Of a stretch of 64,000 nucleotides of DNA, positions 1-7,891 are shown piece by piece. Under the pieces are notes generated by a model. The model was not told the origin of the DNA. It saw only the letters and a program-made list of their open reading frames with translations, and ran no database searches. Made by a program: the position numbers and the translations under genes. This stretch comes from an uncultured bacterium (GTDB lineage Bacteria; Bacteroidota; Bacteroidia; Bacteroidales; Marinifilaceae). Where the stretch lies: assembly GCA_905216195.1 (NCBI GenBank), contig CAJMSX010000001.1, forward strand, positions 89,798 to 153,797, written 5' to 3'. Each line of letters opens with the position of its first letter. Position 1 is the first letter of the stretch.

Positions 1-2861
1 TCTTCGATCCGGTTCTGGGACAGATACAAACTGCTTAAGCGGCTCAGGCCCGATAAGGGAGTCAGATCGGATATCCGGTTATTGCTCAGGTCCAGGGTAA
101 TCAATTGCGTTAAGCCGCTCAGGGGCGAAAGATCGCTGATCCCGGTCTGGCGGATGTACAGATTATATATCCCCGTCATTCCACTCAGGAAGCCCAGATC
201 AGGGAGATTGACGTCGGTAATCGTGAGCATGTTCAGTTGCAGGCCCGAAAGGGTGGAGAAATCGTCGAGCGCAGTAGCGATCAGCGTTAAATTATTTATT
301 TTAGCTGAGGTTGTCAGCGGTTTGATATCGCGTAAAGCGGGGTTATTGATCAAATAGACGGTACCCGTCACTTCTTCCAGGAAGGCGAGCTGACTCAGGT
401 CCTGAATATCGGAAGGCGGAAAGTAGTAGGTGCTTCCGTCTATGTACATTTGCGGGACGTTTTCTATAGGGGTTGTCGTTCCCTGGCCGATGTATACGCT
501 TCCTTCCACTTGGCGGATGCCCTGGGAAAGGAAATTGTCGATATCGGTTTGGGAAGTCAGGAATAAGGTGCCGTTCTGTGTATTTCCCGCCCGGAAAGAC
601 AAGGTGACGCCCGTTCCTTCTCCGTTCTCATTCGTTGCGTAGGCTCTGAAATAATAGGTCTTTCCTATTTCCAGGTCGACCACAGCACTGTACCATCCTT
701 CCATAGGATCGGTTCCCGCAACGATCTTCTGCAGGTTCTCAGGATCGCTTCCCCAATAGAAACCGTATTCCGAAATAGTTCCGCTTCCCATATTATCGAT
801 CACCCCGTTAAGAACGGCCGTATAAGCTGTGATCTCCGAGGCCGGGTGGGAACTTACACTGGGAATCGCCGGAATTTTCAACTCTTCGGCGTATATTTCG
901 CATTGGGTCAACATACTCCGGAGCGCCTCTACGGCATTTAAATTTAAAGGCAGTCCGCTTAAATCCAGTTTCCGGAGATTCCGGAGGCCGTATAAGTCAT
1001 CCAGCCGGGTGATGTTATTGGTTTCATGGGCTGCTGTAAGCCGGTCGCCTAACTTCAATTCCGTCAGTTGGTTCATTTTTGCCAGTACGGAGATATCGGA
1101 GATCCGGTTCATGGATACATCCAGCGACCTCAGGGCTTGAATCTCGGAAAAATCGGGTAAGGTTTCGATTTTGTTTCCTTTCAGGCAGAGAGAAGGTGTA
1201 GATTGAATACGGGTCAGGGGTGTGGCCGAGCCAATTTTACCGTTGACGATCCAAATTCCTTCGCTTACTTCCGACAGGGTGGAGAGGGCTGAAATGTCCT
1301 GAATGTCGGAAGCTGTGAAATAGCGGGTTTCTTCGCCTATGAGGACGGGCAGTCCTTCCGCGGAAGAATTTTGTTTCCCGAGAATCAGACGGCCGTTGAT
1401 CCGGGTAATTCCTTCGGTTACCCATTGGTTCAGTTCCTGCTGGCTTTCCAGAATGACGTCTCCGTTCGTATTTTTATCGCCCCAGGTCCTGATCTCCCCG
1501 TAACCGATGCCTTTTTCATTTACGGCATAAGCCATGATGTAATAGCGGGTGTTGGCTTGAACCGGAACATCGAGAGAGAAGGAACCGCTGACGAGTGAGG
1601 CCAGGGGATAGTCTGTCATTTCCTGAGGGATCACAGAAGTGCCCATCAGGAATCCGGCTTTACTGATCGTGCCTTTCGGATTCTCTATCGTTCCGTTGAG
1701 CCGCACGGATTCTTCGTTCACTTTTTCCGGTTCATAGGTCCTGACGGCCGGTACGGGCGATTCCTTCAGATTTTCGGCTAGAATTATACAGTTCGGATGC
1801 TGGGCCCGAAGAACCTCTATTTGTAAGGCGCTCAGCGGCAGTCCGCTTACGGTCAGTTGTTCCAGATTACTCAGTTTATTCAATATGGTAATGTCCGTGA
1901 TGTTGTTGTTTTCGGCCTCGGGAGCTTCCGCATTTCCCAGGATCAGCGTGCTGAGGTTGGTCAGATTTCCTAAGAAAGAAATATCGCTGATGCTGTTGCT
2001 TGCGATATTCAGTTTTGTCAGCTGTGGTAGTTGCGAGAGGGCGGAAGCATCGGCAATGGCATTACCCCGGATGGAGAGTTCTTTTAAGGTTTGTATCGGA
2101 ATGATAGAATCGAGATCGCTCAACCGATTGTAGTCAGCCACGAGTTTTTCCAACTCGATTCCGGATACGGAACCCGGGAGAGTAGCAACCTGGGTATTGA
2201 CGATATATAAGGCTTTCTTACCGATGTGATGAATACCGGATATCCCTTTCAGACTATTGATTTGAGACGGTCGTATGGGATAAAATGTCCCGTCTATTTC
2301 CACGCTGACGGAGGAAGACGTACTTTCGGCAAGGGCGGCGGTACCCTGGGCAGACCTGTTTCCCATTTCCGGATCTCCGATGAAAAGCCAGCCGCTCACT
2401 TTGGTATAGTCTTTAAATTCATCGATTTCGGATGGGGTTCTCAGGATTGCATCGCCTGCATAAGTCAGTTCGGAAGAAGGATCCTGATAGACGGTTAAAG
2501 TGGCATTCAGGTTTCCCGAAGAGCTCTGAATGTTTATCTTACAAATGCGGACGATTTTTTCCAACGGATTGGCCGTAATGCTTAAAACCAATTGATCGGC
2601 TTCTTTCTGTACGTTTAGCCAGTTGTCATTGCCGTCCGGAAATTCGGTGTTAAAACTCCATTCCCGGTTGGTTTTGATATCGATTTTTACCTCCTGGGCC
2701 AGATTGGATATGGTAGTATCCTGGGTGCCTAATTCCAGGTAAGGAAAGCTTCCTATCATATTGTCTTCGTAGGAAGAACAGCCCTGAAAGAAATAAAATG
2801 GTCCGGAGAATAAGATGAGTAGGAGTACGGACCGGTAAATGTATTTTAATAGGTGTTTCAT
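1..2861 (-). CDS. Leucine-rich-repeat lipoprotein with BACON-like domain (3' part outside window)
   Basis: The reading frame is open from an ATG at 2859-2861 to the window edge, giving 953 visible codons; the C-terminus is missing. Residues 1-28 form a hydrophobic leader ending in the lipobox FQGC, so it is probably an outer-membrane or surface lipoprotein. Residues about 40-130 look like a BACON/Ig-type domain ending in LTVYQD. After it come two visible rounds of a unit: leucine-rich repeats (pattern LxxLxxLxLxxNxIxDIxxL), then an FN3-like segment with the signature YYxxAYAxNExGxGxG, then a start of new LRRs. Such proteins are usually host- or glycan-binding surface proteins in gut Bacteroidales; the ligand cannot be inferred here. 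Confidence 0.8.
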   Translation of the reverse strand, partial: MKHLLKYIYRSVLLLILFSGPFYFFQGCSSYEDNMIGSFPYLELGTQDTTISNLAQEVKIDIKTNREWSFNTEFPDGNDNWLNVQKEADQLVLSITANPLEKIVRICKINIQSSSGNLNATLTVYQDPSSELTYAGDAILRTPSEIDEFKDYTKVSGWLFIGDPEMGNRSAQGTAALAESTSSSVSVEIDGTFYPIRPSQINSLKGISGIHHIGKKALYIVNTQVATLPGSVSGIELEKLVADYNRLSDLDSIIPIQTLKELSIRGNAIADASALSQLPQLTKLNIASNSISDISFLGNLTNLSTLILGNAEAPEAENNNITDITILNKLSNLEQLTVSGLPLSALQIEVLRAQHPNCIILAENLKESPVPAVRTYEPEKVNEESVRLNGTIENPKGTISKAGFLMGTSVIPQEMTDYPLASLVSGSFSLDVPVQANTRYYIMAYAVNEKGIGYGEIRTWGDKNTNGDVILESQQELNQWVTEGITRINGRLILGKQNSSAEGLPVLIGEETRYFTASDIQDISALSTLSEVSEGIWIVNGKIGSATPLTRIQSTPSLCLKGNKIETLPDFSEIQALRSLDVSMNRISDISVLAKMNQLTELKLGDRLTAAHETNNITRLDDLYGLRNLRKLDLSGLPLNLNAVEALRSMLTQCEIYAEELKIPAIPSVSSHPASEITAYTAVLNGVIDNMGSGTISEYGFYWGSDPENLQKIVAGTDPMEGWYSAVVDLEIGKTYYFRAYATNENGEGTGVTLSFRAGNTQNGTLFLTSQTDIDNFLSQGIRQVEGSVYIGQGTTTPIENVPQMYIDGSTYYFPPSDIQDLSQLAFLEEVTGTVYLINNPALRDIKPLTTSAKINNLTLIATALDDFSTLSGLQLNMLTITDVNLPDLGFLSGMTGIYNLYIRQTGISDLSPLSGLTQLITLDLSNNRISDLTPLSGLSRLSSLYLSQNRIE

Positions 2862-2921
2862 GTTATGCTCTTTTTTGAAATTTTCAGTAAAGATTCGTTA
2901 TGCCGTTTACTTTTTGTCGTT

Positions 2922-3515
2922 TTATTTGAAAACGGAACGTTTCGAGGTATAGAACCGGAACCCTAATCCGACTTGTATACTGCTGGTTTTCGAAGTTTCA
3001 CCGTATATGACGTAGGATTCGTTGAGGCCGTATGTATAGCGGGCGTTTAAAAACATGACTTTCCCGAAATTGAAGGTGATGCCGGCTAGCAGACTTCCGT
3101 AATCCAGGGCCCCTTCGTCGTCGATCTTTTCACGGCCTTCTTTCAGTTTGGCGCTTCCCTTCAGGGATTGCTGGTATCCCAATTCGAAAATCACGCCCCG
3201 GCTGGCCCACAATTGTAATACAACGGGGATATGATAATAAGTTTGGCTGAGGGTAATGTCGTAGCCGTCTTCCCCGAATATAGCTCCCTGGAGCGTATAC
3301 AGGAATTCCCCCTGTACGCCGAGGACTTTGCCGAAGCGAAGCCCTATAAACGCTCCCCCTCCGCCGCCGAAATTCATACCTTCGGGTTTAGGTGTACAAT
3401 CCATCATGGTTGCCTGACCTATCCCTTTTATACCAAAAGAACATTTGACAATTTGCGATTTCCCTTCCCATACAATGAAAGTAAGGAAAATCAGACAGAG
3501 GAGTAGTTTCTTCAT
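2922..3515 (-). CDS. PorT-like outer-membrane beta-barrel protein
   Basis: A 197-residue protein with a 20-residue signal peptide (MKKLLLCLIFLTFIVWEGKSQ, cleavage after KS). The rest is alternating hydrophobic strands with many Gly and aromatic residues, a GGGGGAF turn near residue 55 and a final strand ending in GLGFRFY, typical of small eight-stranded PorT/outer-membrane-protein-beta-barrel proteins of Bacteroidota. It lies downstream of and apart from the divergent caspase operon. Its exact role is not recognisable. Confidence 0.75.
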   Translation of the reverse strand: MKKLLLCLIFLTFIVWEGKSQIVKCSFGIKGIGQATMMDCTPKPEGMNFGGGGGAFIGLRFGKVLGVQGEFLYTLQGAIFGEDGYDITLSQTYYHIPVVLQLWASRGVIFELGYQQSLKGSAKLKEGREKIDDEGALDYGSLLAGITFNFGKVMFLNARYTYGLNESYVIYGETSKTSSIQVGLGFRFYTSKRSVFK

Positions 3516-3552
3516 GGAGTCCTATTATTTAAACTTTTATTAAAATTCTTGG

Positions 3553-3560
3553 CAAAAATA
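3553..3560 (-). promoter_or_regulatory. -7 element TATTTTTG of the barrel-protein gene
   Basis: On the minus strand this reads TATTTTTG, matching the Bacteroidota -7 consensus TAnnTTTG, 38 bases before the ATG at 3515. No convincing -33 TTTG is seen. Confidence 0.45.
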
Positions 3561-3668
3561 GCTTTTTTTGGGGGTTATTCGGGAAAGAATACCCCCTGTG
3601 TTTTGTATTGATTTATAAATTTGGACATTTTTAAACACATTCGAGCGTATTAATTGGGAGGGGAATCT

Positions 3669-3676
3669 TATTTTTG
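3669..3676 (+). promoter_or_regulatory. -7 element TATTTTTG of the caspase operon
   Basis: TATTTTTG matches TAnnTTTG and ends 27 bases before the ATG at 3704, a normal distance for a Bacteroidota promoter. It is divergent from the element at 3553-3560. The -33 part is weak. Confidence 0.5.
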
Positions 3677-3703
3677 CAAAAGATTACCAATACTTAAAAA
3701 AAT

Positions 3704-4393
3704 ATGAAAACAAAAATTTTAATTTCTTTATTAGCCTTGTTTATGGCAGTTTTTACGTTGAATGTTTCTGCTCAGGTAGCTACAAAGAAGGAATATAAAA
3801 GTTTCGAAAAACACGATCGGTTTCTCAATAAGCAGATAAAGGGGAAGGCCATCAAAGACGCCCGTAAAGAGGCAAAACGCTTGAAAAAGGAAGGATTTAC
3901 CACCCCGGTGGGTAAATTACCCCTGGATAAGCAATTGGAAAAATCCTGGCAGGCTCAGTACGAGCTGGATAAAAACGGTTATCCGTTTTATTTGATTGCC
4001 ACTTCCCGTGCCGTAGGCGGAAACCAATCCTCTGCGACCATGCAGGCGACCAATCTGGCGAAATTAAACCTGGCCGGGCAAATCGAATCCCGTGTCAGTC
4101 AATTGATCGAAGCGAAAGTGGCCAGTAACGAATTGGATAAAGGAGAAGCCGCTTCTATCAATAGTATCGTGAGCGCCAGTAAAACCGTAATTTCCAATAC
4201 CTTGGGCAGAGTGATTCCTTTGGTGGAAATCTACCGCATATTACCTAATAATAATACGGAGGTCATGGTGACCTTGGGGTATAATACCGAGCTGGCCATG
4301 CAGGAAGCCCTGAAAGCCGTAAAAAAAGATCTTTCGGGAGAAGCCGGTAATTTGATGCAGAAATTGGAAAAAATGATGGAGGAAGGCCAGTAA
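3704..4393 (+). CDS. Exported protein of unknown function, first gene of caspase operon
   Basis: A 229-residue protein with a clear signal peptide (residues 1-23, ending NVSAQ). The mature part starts with a Lys-rich helical segment, followed by a region (about 95-225) with the pattern QATNLAKLNLAGQIESRV, which resembles LPP20-type periplasmic proteins whose fold is shared with the next gene's N-terminal half. It is separated from the next start by 3 bases, so the two are surely co-translated. I do not recognise a catalytic motif. Probably a periplasmic partner of the caspase-like protein. Confidence 0.7.
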   Translation: MKTKILISLLALFMAVFTLNVSAQVATKKEYKSFEKHDRFLNKQIKGKAIKDARKEAKRLKKEGFTTPVGKLPLDKQLEKSWQAQYELDKNGYPFYLIATSRAVGGNQSSATMQATNLAKLNLAGQIESRVSQLIEAKVASNELDKGEAASINSIVSASKTVISNTLGRVIPLVEIYRILPNNNTEVMVTLGYNTELAMQEALKAVKKDLSGEAGNLMQKLEKMMEEGQ

Positions 4394-4396
4394 AAC

Positions 4397-5194
4397 ATGA
4401 GAGGTTTTGGAAAAATAGTGCTGATCTGTTTGTGTTGTGCGGGGGGATATGAGGCCGGGGCCCAGAAAATCCTAAAAGTCCGGAATATTGAAGCGCGTTG
4501 GGAAGTCAGCGAAGATATTACACCGAAGCAGGCGGAGGAGCGAGCTTTTCTGGAAGCGAAAAAAGAAGCTTTGCGAAAAGCCGGAGTGATGGAAAACGTG
4601 TGGTCTGTATTCGGCCAGATTACCCAGGAAAACGGGGAGGAATTTTTGGAAGCCTATTCGCAGATGAGTGTGTTGGCGATCGGGGGGATGGTGAACGTGA
4701 CCCGGAAAGAAGTGGATGTGAGCTGGGATCCCGTCGCCAAACGGATGTCTAAGGTCGTGACGATCGATGCATCCGTGAAGAAGGAAAATCTGGAAGATCG
4801 TTCTTATGTGTTGGAGGTAAAAGGAATCGAACCCATTTATAGGGAAGGGGAACTTTTTACCTGTAAGATCAAAATATACGGAACGGATTCGTATCTGAAG
4901 TTTTTCTGGTTCGATGCCTCGGGGGGAGCGTTGTTGTATCCGAATACCTATGAAAAGGATCACCTTTTTAAGGCCGGACAAGTTTATTCTTTTCCTCTGA
5001 GTCCCGAGATCGATTACTATATGGAGAAAAAAGACAAAAAAGCTTCCGCTGAAAAGGTCAATATCATGGTAGTCGCTACGAAAAGCAATATTCCGTTCAT
5101 AGAAGAGATCAACTATCCGAATCTATTGAAATGGATTTATCAGATACCTGCAGATCAGCGTTGTACTTTTTATCAAATGGCCATAGTTAAATGA
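4397..5194 (+). CDS. DUF4384-like exported protein
   Basis: A 265-residue protein with a signal peptide (cleavage near GAQ, residue 23). Residues 30-135 contain a helix rich in Ala and charged residues (TPKQAEERAFLEAKKEALRK) and strands, like the preceding protein. Residues about 145-250 resemble DUF4384: the phrases GELFTCKIKIYGTDSYL, a strand with LYPN and a C-terminal strand on a putative metallo-independent scaffold. DUF4384 domains commonly accompany peptidase C14 (caspase) proteins, and here the stop overlaps the next frame by 4 bases. It may present or regulate the caspase protein in the periplasm. Confidence 0.7.
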   Translation: MRGFGKIVLICLCCAGGYEAGAQKILKVRNIEARWEVSEDITPKQAEERAFLEAKKEALRKAGVMENVWSVFGQITQENGEEFLEAYSQMSVLAIGGMVNVTRKEVDVSWDPVAKRMSKVVTIDASVKKENLEDRSYVLEVKGIEPIYREGELFTCKIKIYGTDSYLKFFWFDASGGALLYPNTYEKDHLFKAGQVYSFPLSPEIDYYMEKKDKKASAEKVNIMVVATKSNIPFIEEINYPNLLKWIYQIPADQRCTFYQMAIVK

Positions 5195-5220
5195 GAGGGA
5201 AACGGTTAAAAACATTTTGT

Positions 5221-7794
5221 ATGAGAAAGATTTATTTTTTGTTTGTATGTCTATTGTCTGCTTCCTTGGCGTCGGCTCAGGAGCAGGGGTTCAAGTGGCT
5301 GAGGGAGATACACTGCCCGATTCTCCGGCCTTATCAGGAAGGACGGGCGGCTTTCGTGCAAGATGAAAAATGGGGATTTGTAGATAAAGAAGGGAAAGTG
5401 GTGATACCGCCCCTTTACGATACGGTGGGAGATTTTACCTCGGGTGTAGCCATTGCCTGTTTAGGCGGGAAATGGGGGATAATCGACCTGAACGGACAGG
5501 CGGTTTTTGATTTCAAATATTCCGAAATCAGCGATTTTTCCAATGGAATCGCTTTGGCAAAGGAAGGAGAAAAGTGGGCCTATATCATGACCAACGGTAA
5601 GACTTGGGAACTGTCTTCAAAATTTCAGTATTATCCTTTTAAAAACGGTTACGCCCGCGTCAAGCAGAAAGACAAATGGGGTTATATCAATACCGAGGGG
5701 ATATTTACGATCGAACCGAAATACAAGGAAGCTTCCGATTTTAGCGGAGGGTTGGCCGTGGTAACCCGGGCCGGAGAACCTTATTATATCAATGTGAAAG
5801 GAAATCAGCGTTTGTTGCCCGTTCAAACTCCCGTGCCTCTTGTTTTTTCGGAAGGCATGGCCGTAGTCCAGTCAGGGGATTTATATACGTATATGGATTC
5901 GGATTTTAAATTGCTTCCCGACTGGTATAAAAAAGCGGCTCCTTTTCGCGAAGGACTGGCCGCTGTGGTAACTCAGGACGACCGATGCATGTATATCGAT
6001 AAGTCCGGAAAAAAAGCTTTCGATACTCCTTATGAAAATACAGGCAGTTTTTCGGAGGGCAAAGCCTGGGTCGGCAAACGAGGCAAATACGGCTATATCG
6101 ATAAAAATGGACAGTTGGTCATCGATACCCTGTTTTCTTCGGCTTCGGATTTTTCCGACGGTCTGGCTTATGTAAGCGTAGGGAGCCGGAAAGGAATTAT
6201 AAAACCGGCGGAGGAAGGGGATCTGATTCCGCAGGCTGTGATCAAACAAATTGCTTTGAGCGATGATAACCACAACGGACAGGTCGAGGCGGAAGAAGCT
6301 TTTCAGTTGAAAATAAAGCTGGCCAATCCGGGAAGCGATACCCTGAAAGACGCCTGGCTCTCGTTGGCGGGAAATCCGGACCAGATGAAATGGTTCGATT
6401 ATGATGAATCGGTTCTGAAGGGAATCCGGATCGCTCCTCACCGGGATACGATTCTCGCCTTCACGGCTAAAGCGAAAATGAACCTGGTGTCGGAGGACAT
6501 ACAGGTGGCTTGCCGGGTAGATGCCGATAATCTTTTCCAACCGGTCATGAGTGAATTCAAATTTCCTGCTTTGGGAATAAATGCCTGTAAGCCTTTGTTG
6601 GAAAAATATTGGGTATATAAATACAACCATACCCCGTTGGCTCCAGGGGATAAGGTGAATCTGCGACTGACAGTGGTCAATCAGGGAAAAGACCTGGCCA
6701 AGGATGTGAAGATCGCTTTGAACTGGCCCGATTCCGTGCGGGGGAAGGAAAATGTGCTGAGTATTCCGGTGCTCCGGCCCGGGGAAACGACGGAGGTCAT
6801 CACCAGTTTTACGCTGGATAGTATTTTACCCGGGAATAATTTTACGATTGTGGCTAACGTATCGGAATATACCCAGCAACACAACGATATTAAGTACCTG
6901 ACATTCGAGTCCGGACGTATGAACTCCGAGATGAACGTGTTGACAGGTTCTTCCGTGGTATATCAGTATGCAGCGGAAGCAAATCCGGTACTGGCGGCAC
7001 AGGCCCCCCAGATGCAAAAATCGGAATTGCTGGAAGGTTTGCAGGAAGTGAATGCGCCCGATCCCAATAAATATGCGCTGGTGATTGGAAATGAAGACTA
7101 TAATTCCTTTAAAATGAGCGCTACCTATGAGCAAAATGTGGATTTTGCCGCACAGGATGCCGAAGTGTTTGCCGCTTATGCAAAGGACGTGCTGGGTGTG
7201 CCCGCTCAGAATGTGTTATTACTGAAAAACGCCACGTATGCTCAGATGAATTTCAATTTGGACAAGTTGACGCGCATCAGTAAGACTAAACCGGGACAAA
7301 TCGAGCTGTATGTATATTATGCAGGTCACGGGCAGCATGACGTAGAAACCAAAGAAACGTATCTGATCCCGGTGGATGTCAGTATTTCGGCTCCTACGGC
7401 GGGTATCAAGCTGGATAAGGTGTATGCCATGTTGAGCAATTCCGAGGCGAAACGTACGATGGTATTCCTGGATGCCTGTTATAGCGGAGTAGGCCGGGGC
7501 ATCGTAATCAAGCCGAAGGATACTCCGATACAGGGAAATATGGTGGTGTTGACGGCTACGACTTCCAATCAGCGGTCTATGCCTTATCAGGAGAAACATC
7601 ACGGCATGTTTACTTATTTTCTTTTGAAAGCTCTGCAAGAAAGTAAGGGGCAAATTTCCATCGGAGATTTGTATAAGAAAGTGAGGGAAAGTGTCCAAAA
7701 AAATTCGATCTGGATCAATAATACGGAACAAACTCCCGAGTTGTTGAAAGGGAACGGGGTTGCCGGAGATTGGGAAACTTGGAAATTATACTGA
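5221..7794 (+). CDS. WG-repeat protein with C-terminal caspase (peptidase C14) domain
   Basis: The frame opens at 5191, but the ATG at 5221 gives a clean signal peptide (MRKIYFLFVCLLSASLASAQ), so I place the start there (857 residues). Residues 30-330 carry WG beta-repeats (WGFVDKEGK, WGIIDLNGQ, WGYINTEG, YGYIDKNGQ). Residues 335-590 are two CARDB/Ig-like domains. From residue 616 a caspase fold begins (YALVIGNEDY) with the catalytic pair in YYAGHGQ (His703) and DACYSG (Cys753). The protein should be exported, probably periplasmic or surface. It is the last gene of a tight three-gene operon. Substrate and activation trigger are unknown. Confidence 0.85.
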   Translation: MRKIYFLFVCLLSASLASAQEQGFKWLREIHCPILRPYQEGRAAFVQDEKWGFVDKEGKVVIPPLYDTVGDFTSGVAIACLGGKWGIIDLNGQAVFDFKYSEISDFSNGIALAKEGEKWAYIMTNGKTWELSSKFQYYPFKNGYARVKQKDKWGYINTEGIFTIEPKYKEASDFSGGLAVVTRAGEPYYINVKGNQRLLPVQTPVPLVFSEGMAVVQSGDLYTYMDSDFKLLPDWYKKAAPFREGLAAVVTQDDRCMYIDKSGKKAFDTPYENTGSFSEGKAWVGKRGKYGYIDKNGQLVIDTLFSSASDFSDGLAYVSVGSRKGIIKPAEEGDLIPQAVIKQIALSDDNHNGQVEAEEAFQLKIKLANPGSDTLKDAWLSLAGNPDQMKWFDYDESVLKGIRIAPHRDTILAFTAKAKMNLVSEDIQVACRVDADNLFQPVMSEFKFPALGINACKPLLEKYWVYKYNHTPLAPGDKVNLRLTVVNQGKDLAKDVKIALNWPDSVRGKENVLSIPVLRPGETTEVITSFTLDSILPGNNFTIVANVSEYTQQHNDIKYLTFESGRMNSEMNVLTGSSVVYQYAAEANPVLAAQAPQMQKSELLEGLQEVNAPDPNKYALVIGNEDYNSFKMSATYEQNVDFAAQDAEVFAAYAKDVLGVPAQNVLLLKNATYAQMNFNLDKLTRISKTKPGQIELYVYYAGHGQHDVETKETYLIPVDVSISAPTAGIKLDKVYAMLSNSEAKRTMVFLDACYSGVGRGIVIKPKDTPIQGNMVVLTATTSNQRSMPYQEKHHGMFTYFLLKALQESKGQISIGDLYKKVRESVQKNSIWINNTEQTPELLKGNGVAGDWETWKLY

Positions 7795-7809
7795 CCCTTT
7801 ATTATACGA

Positions 7810-7843
7810 CTGCCGGGAAAGCTTGACTTTCCCGGCAGTTTTT
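7810..7843. terminator. Bidirectional terminator between caspase gene and maeB
   Basis: An 11-bp perfect stem CTGCCGGGAAA / TTTCCCGGCAG with a 7-base loop, followed by five T on the plus strand. It ends the caspase operon; the convergent maeB may also use it. Confidence 0.85.
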
Positions 7844-7891
7844 CAATGATGTTCGTTTGTATCGGTGAGGCTCCGGCCGGCTGTCGCCGGA

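Noticed and set aside
82..2498. Several plus-strand frames opposite the LRR gene
   Set aside because: They have atypical composition and lie wholly opposite a long minus-strand lipoprotein frame with clear domains.
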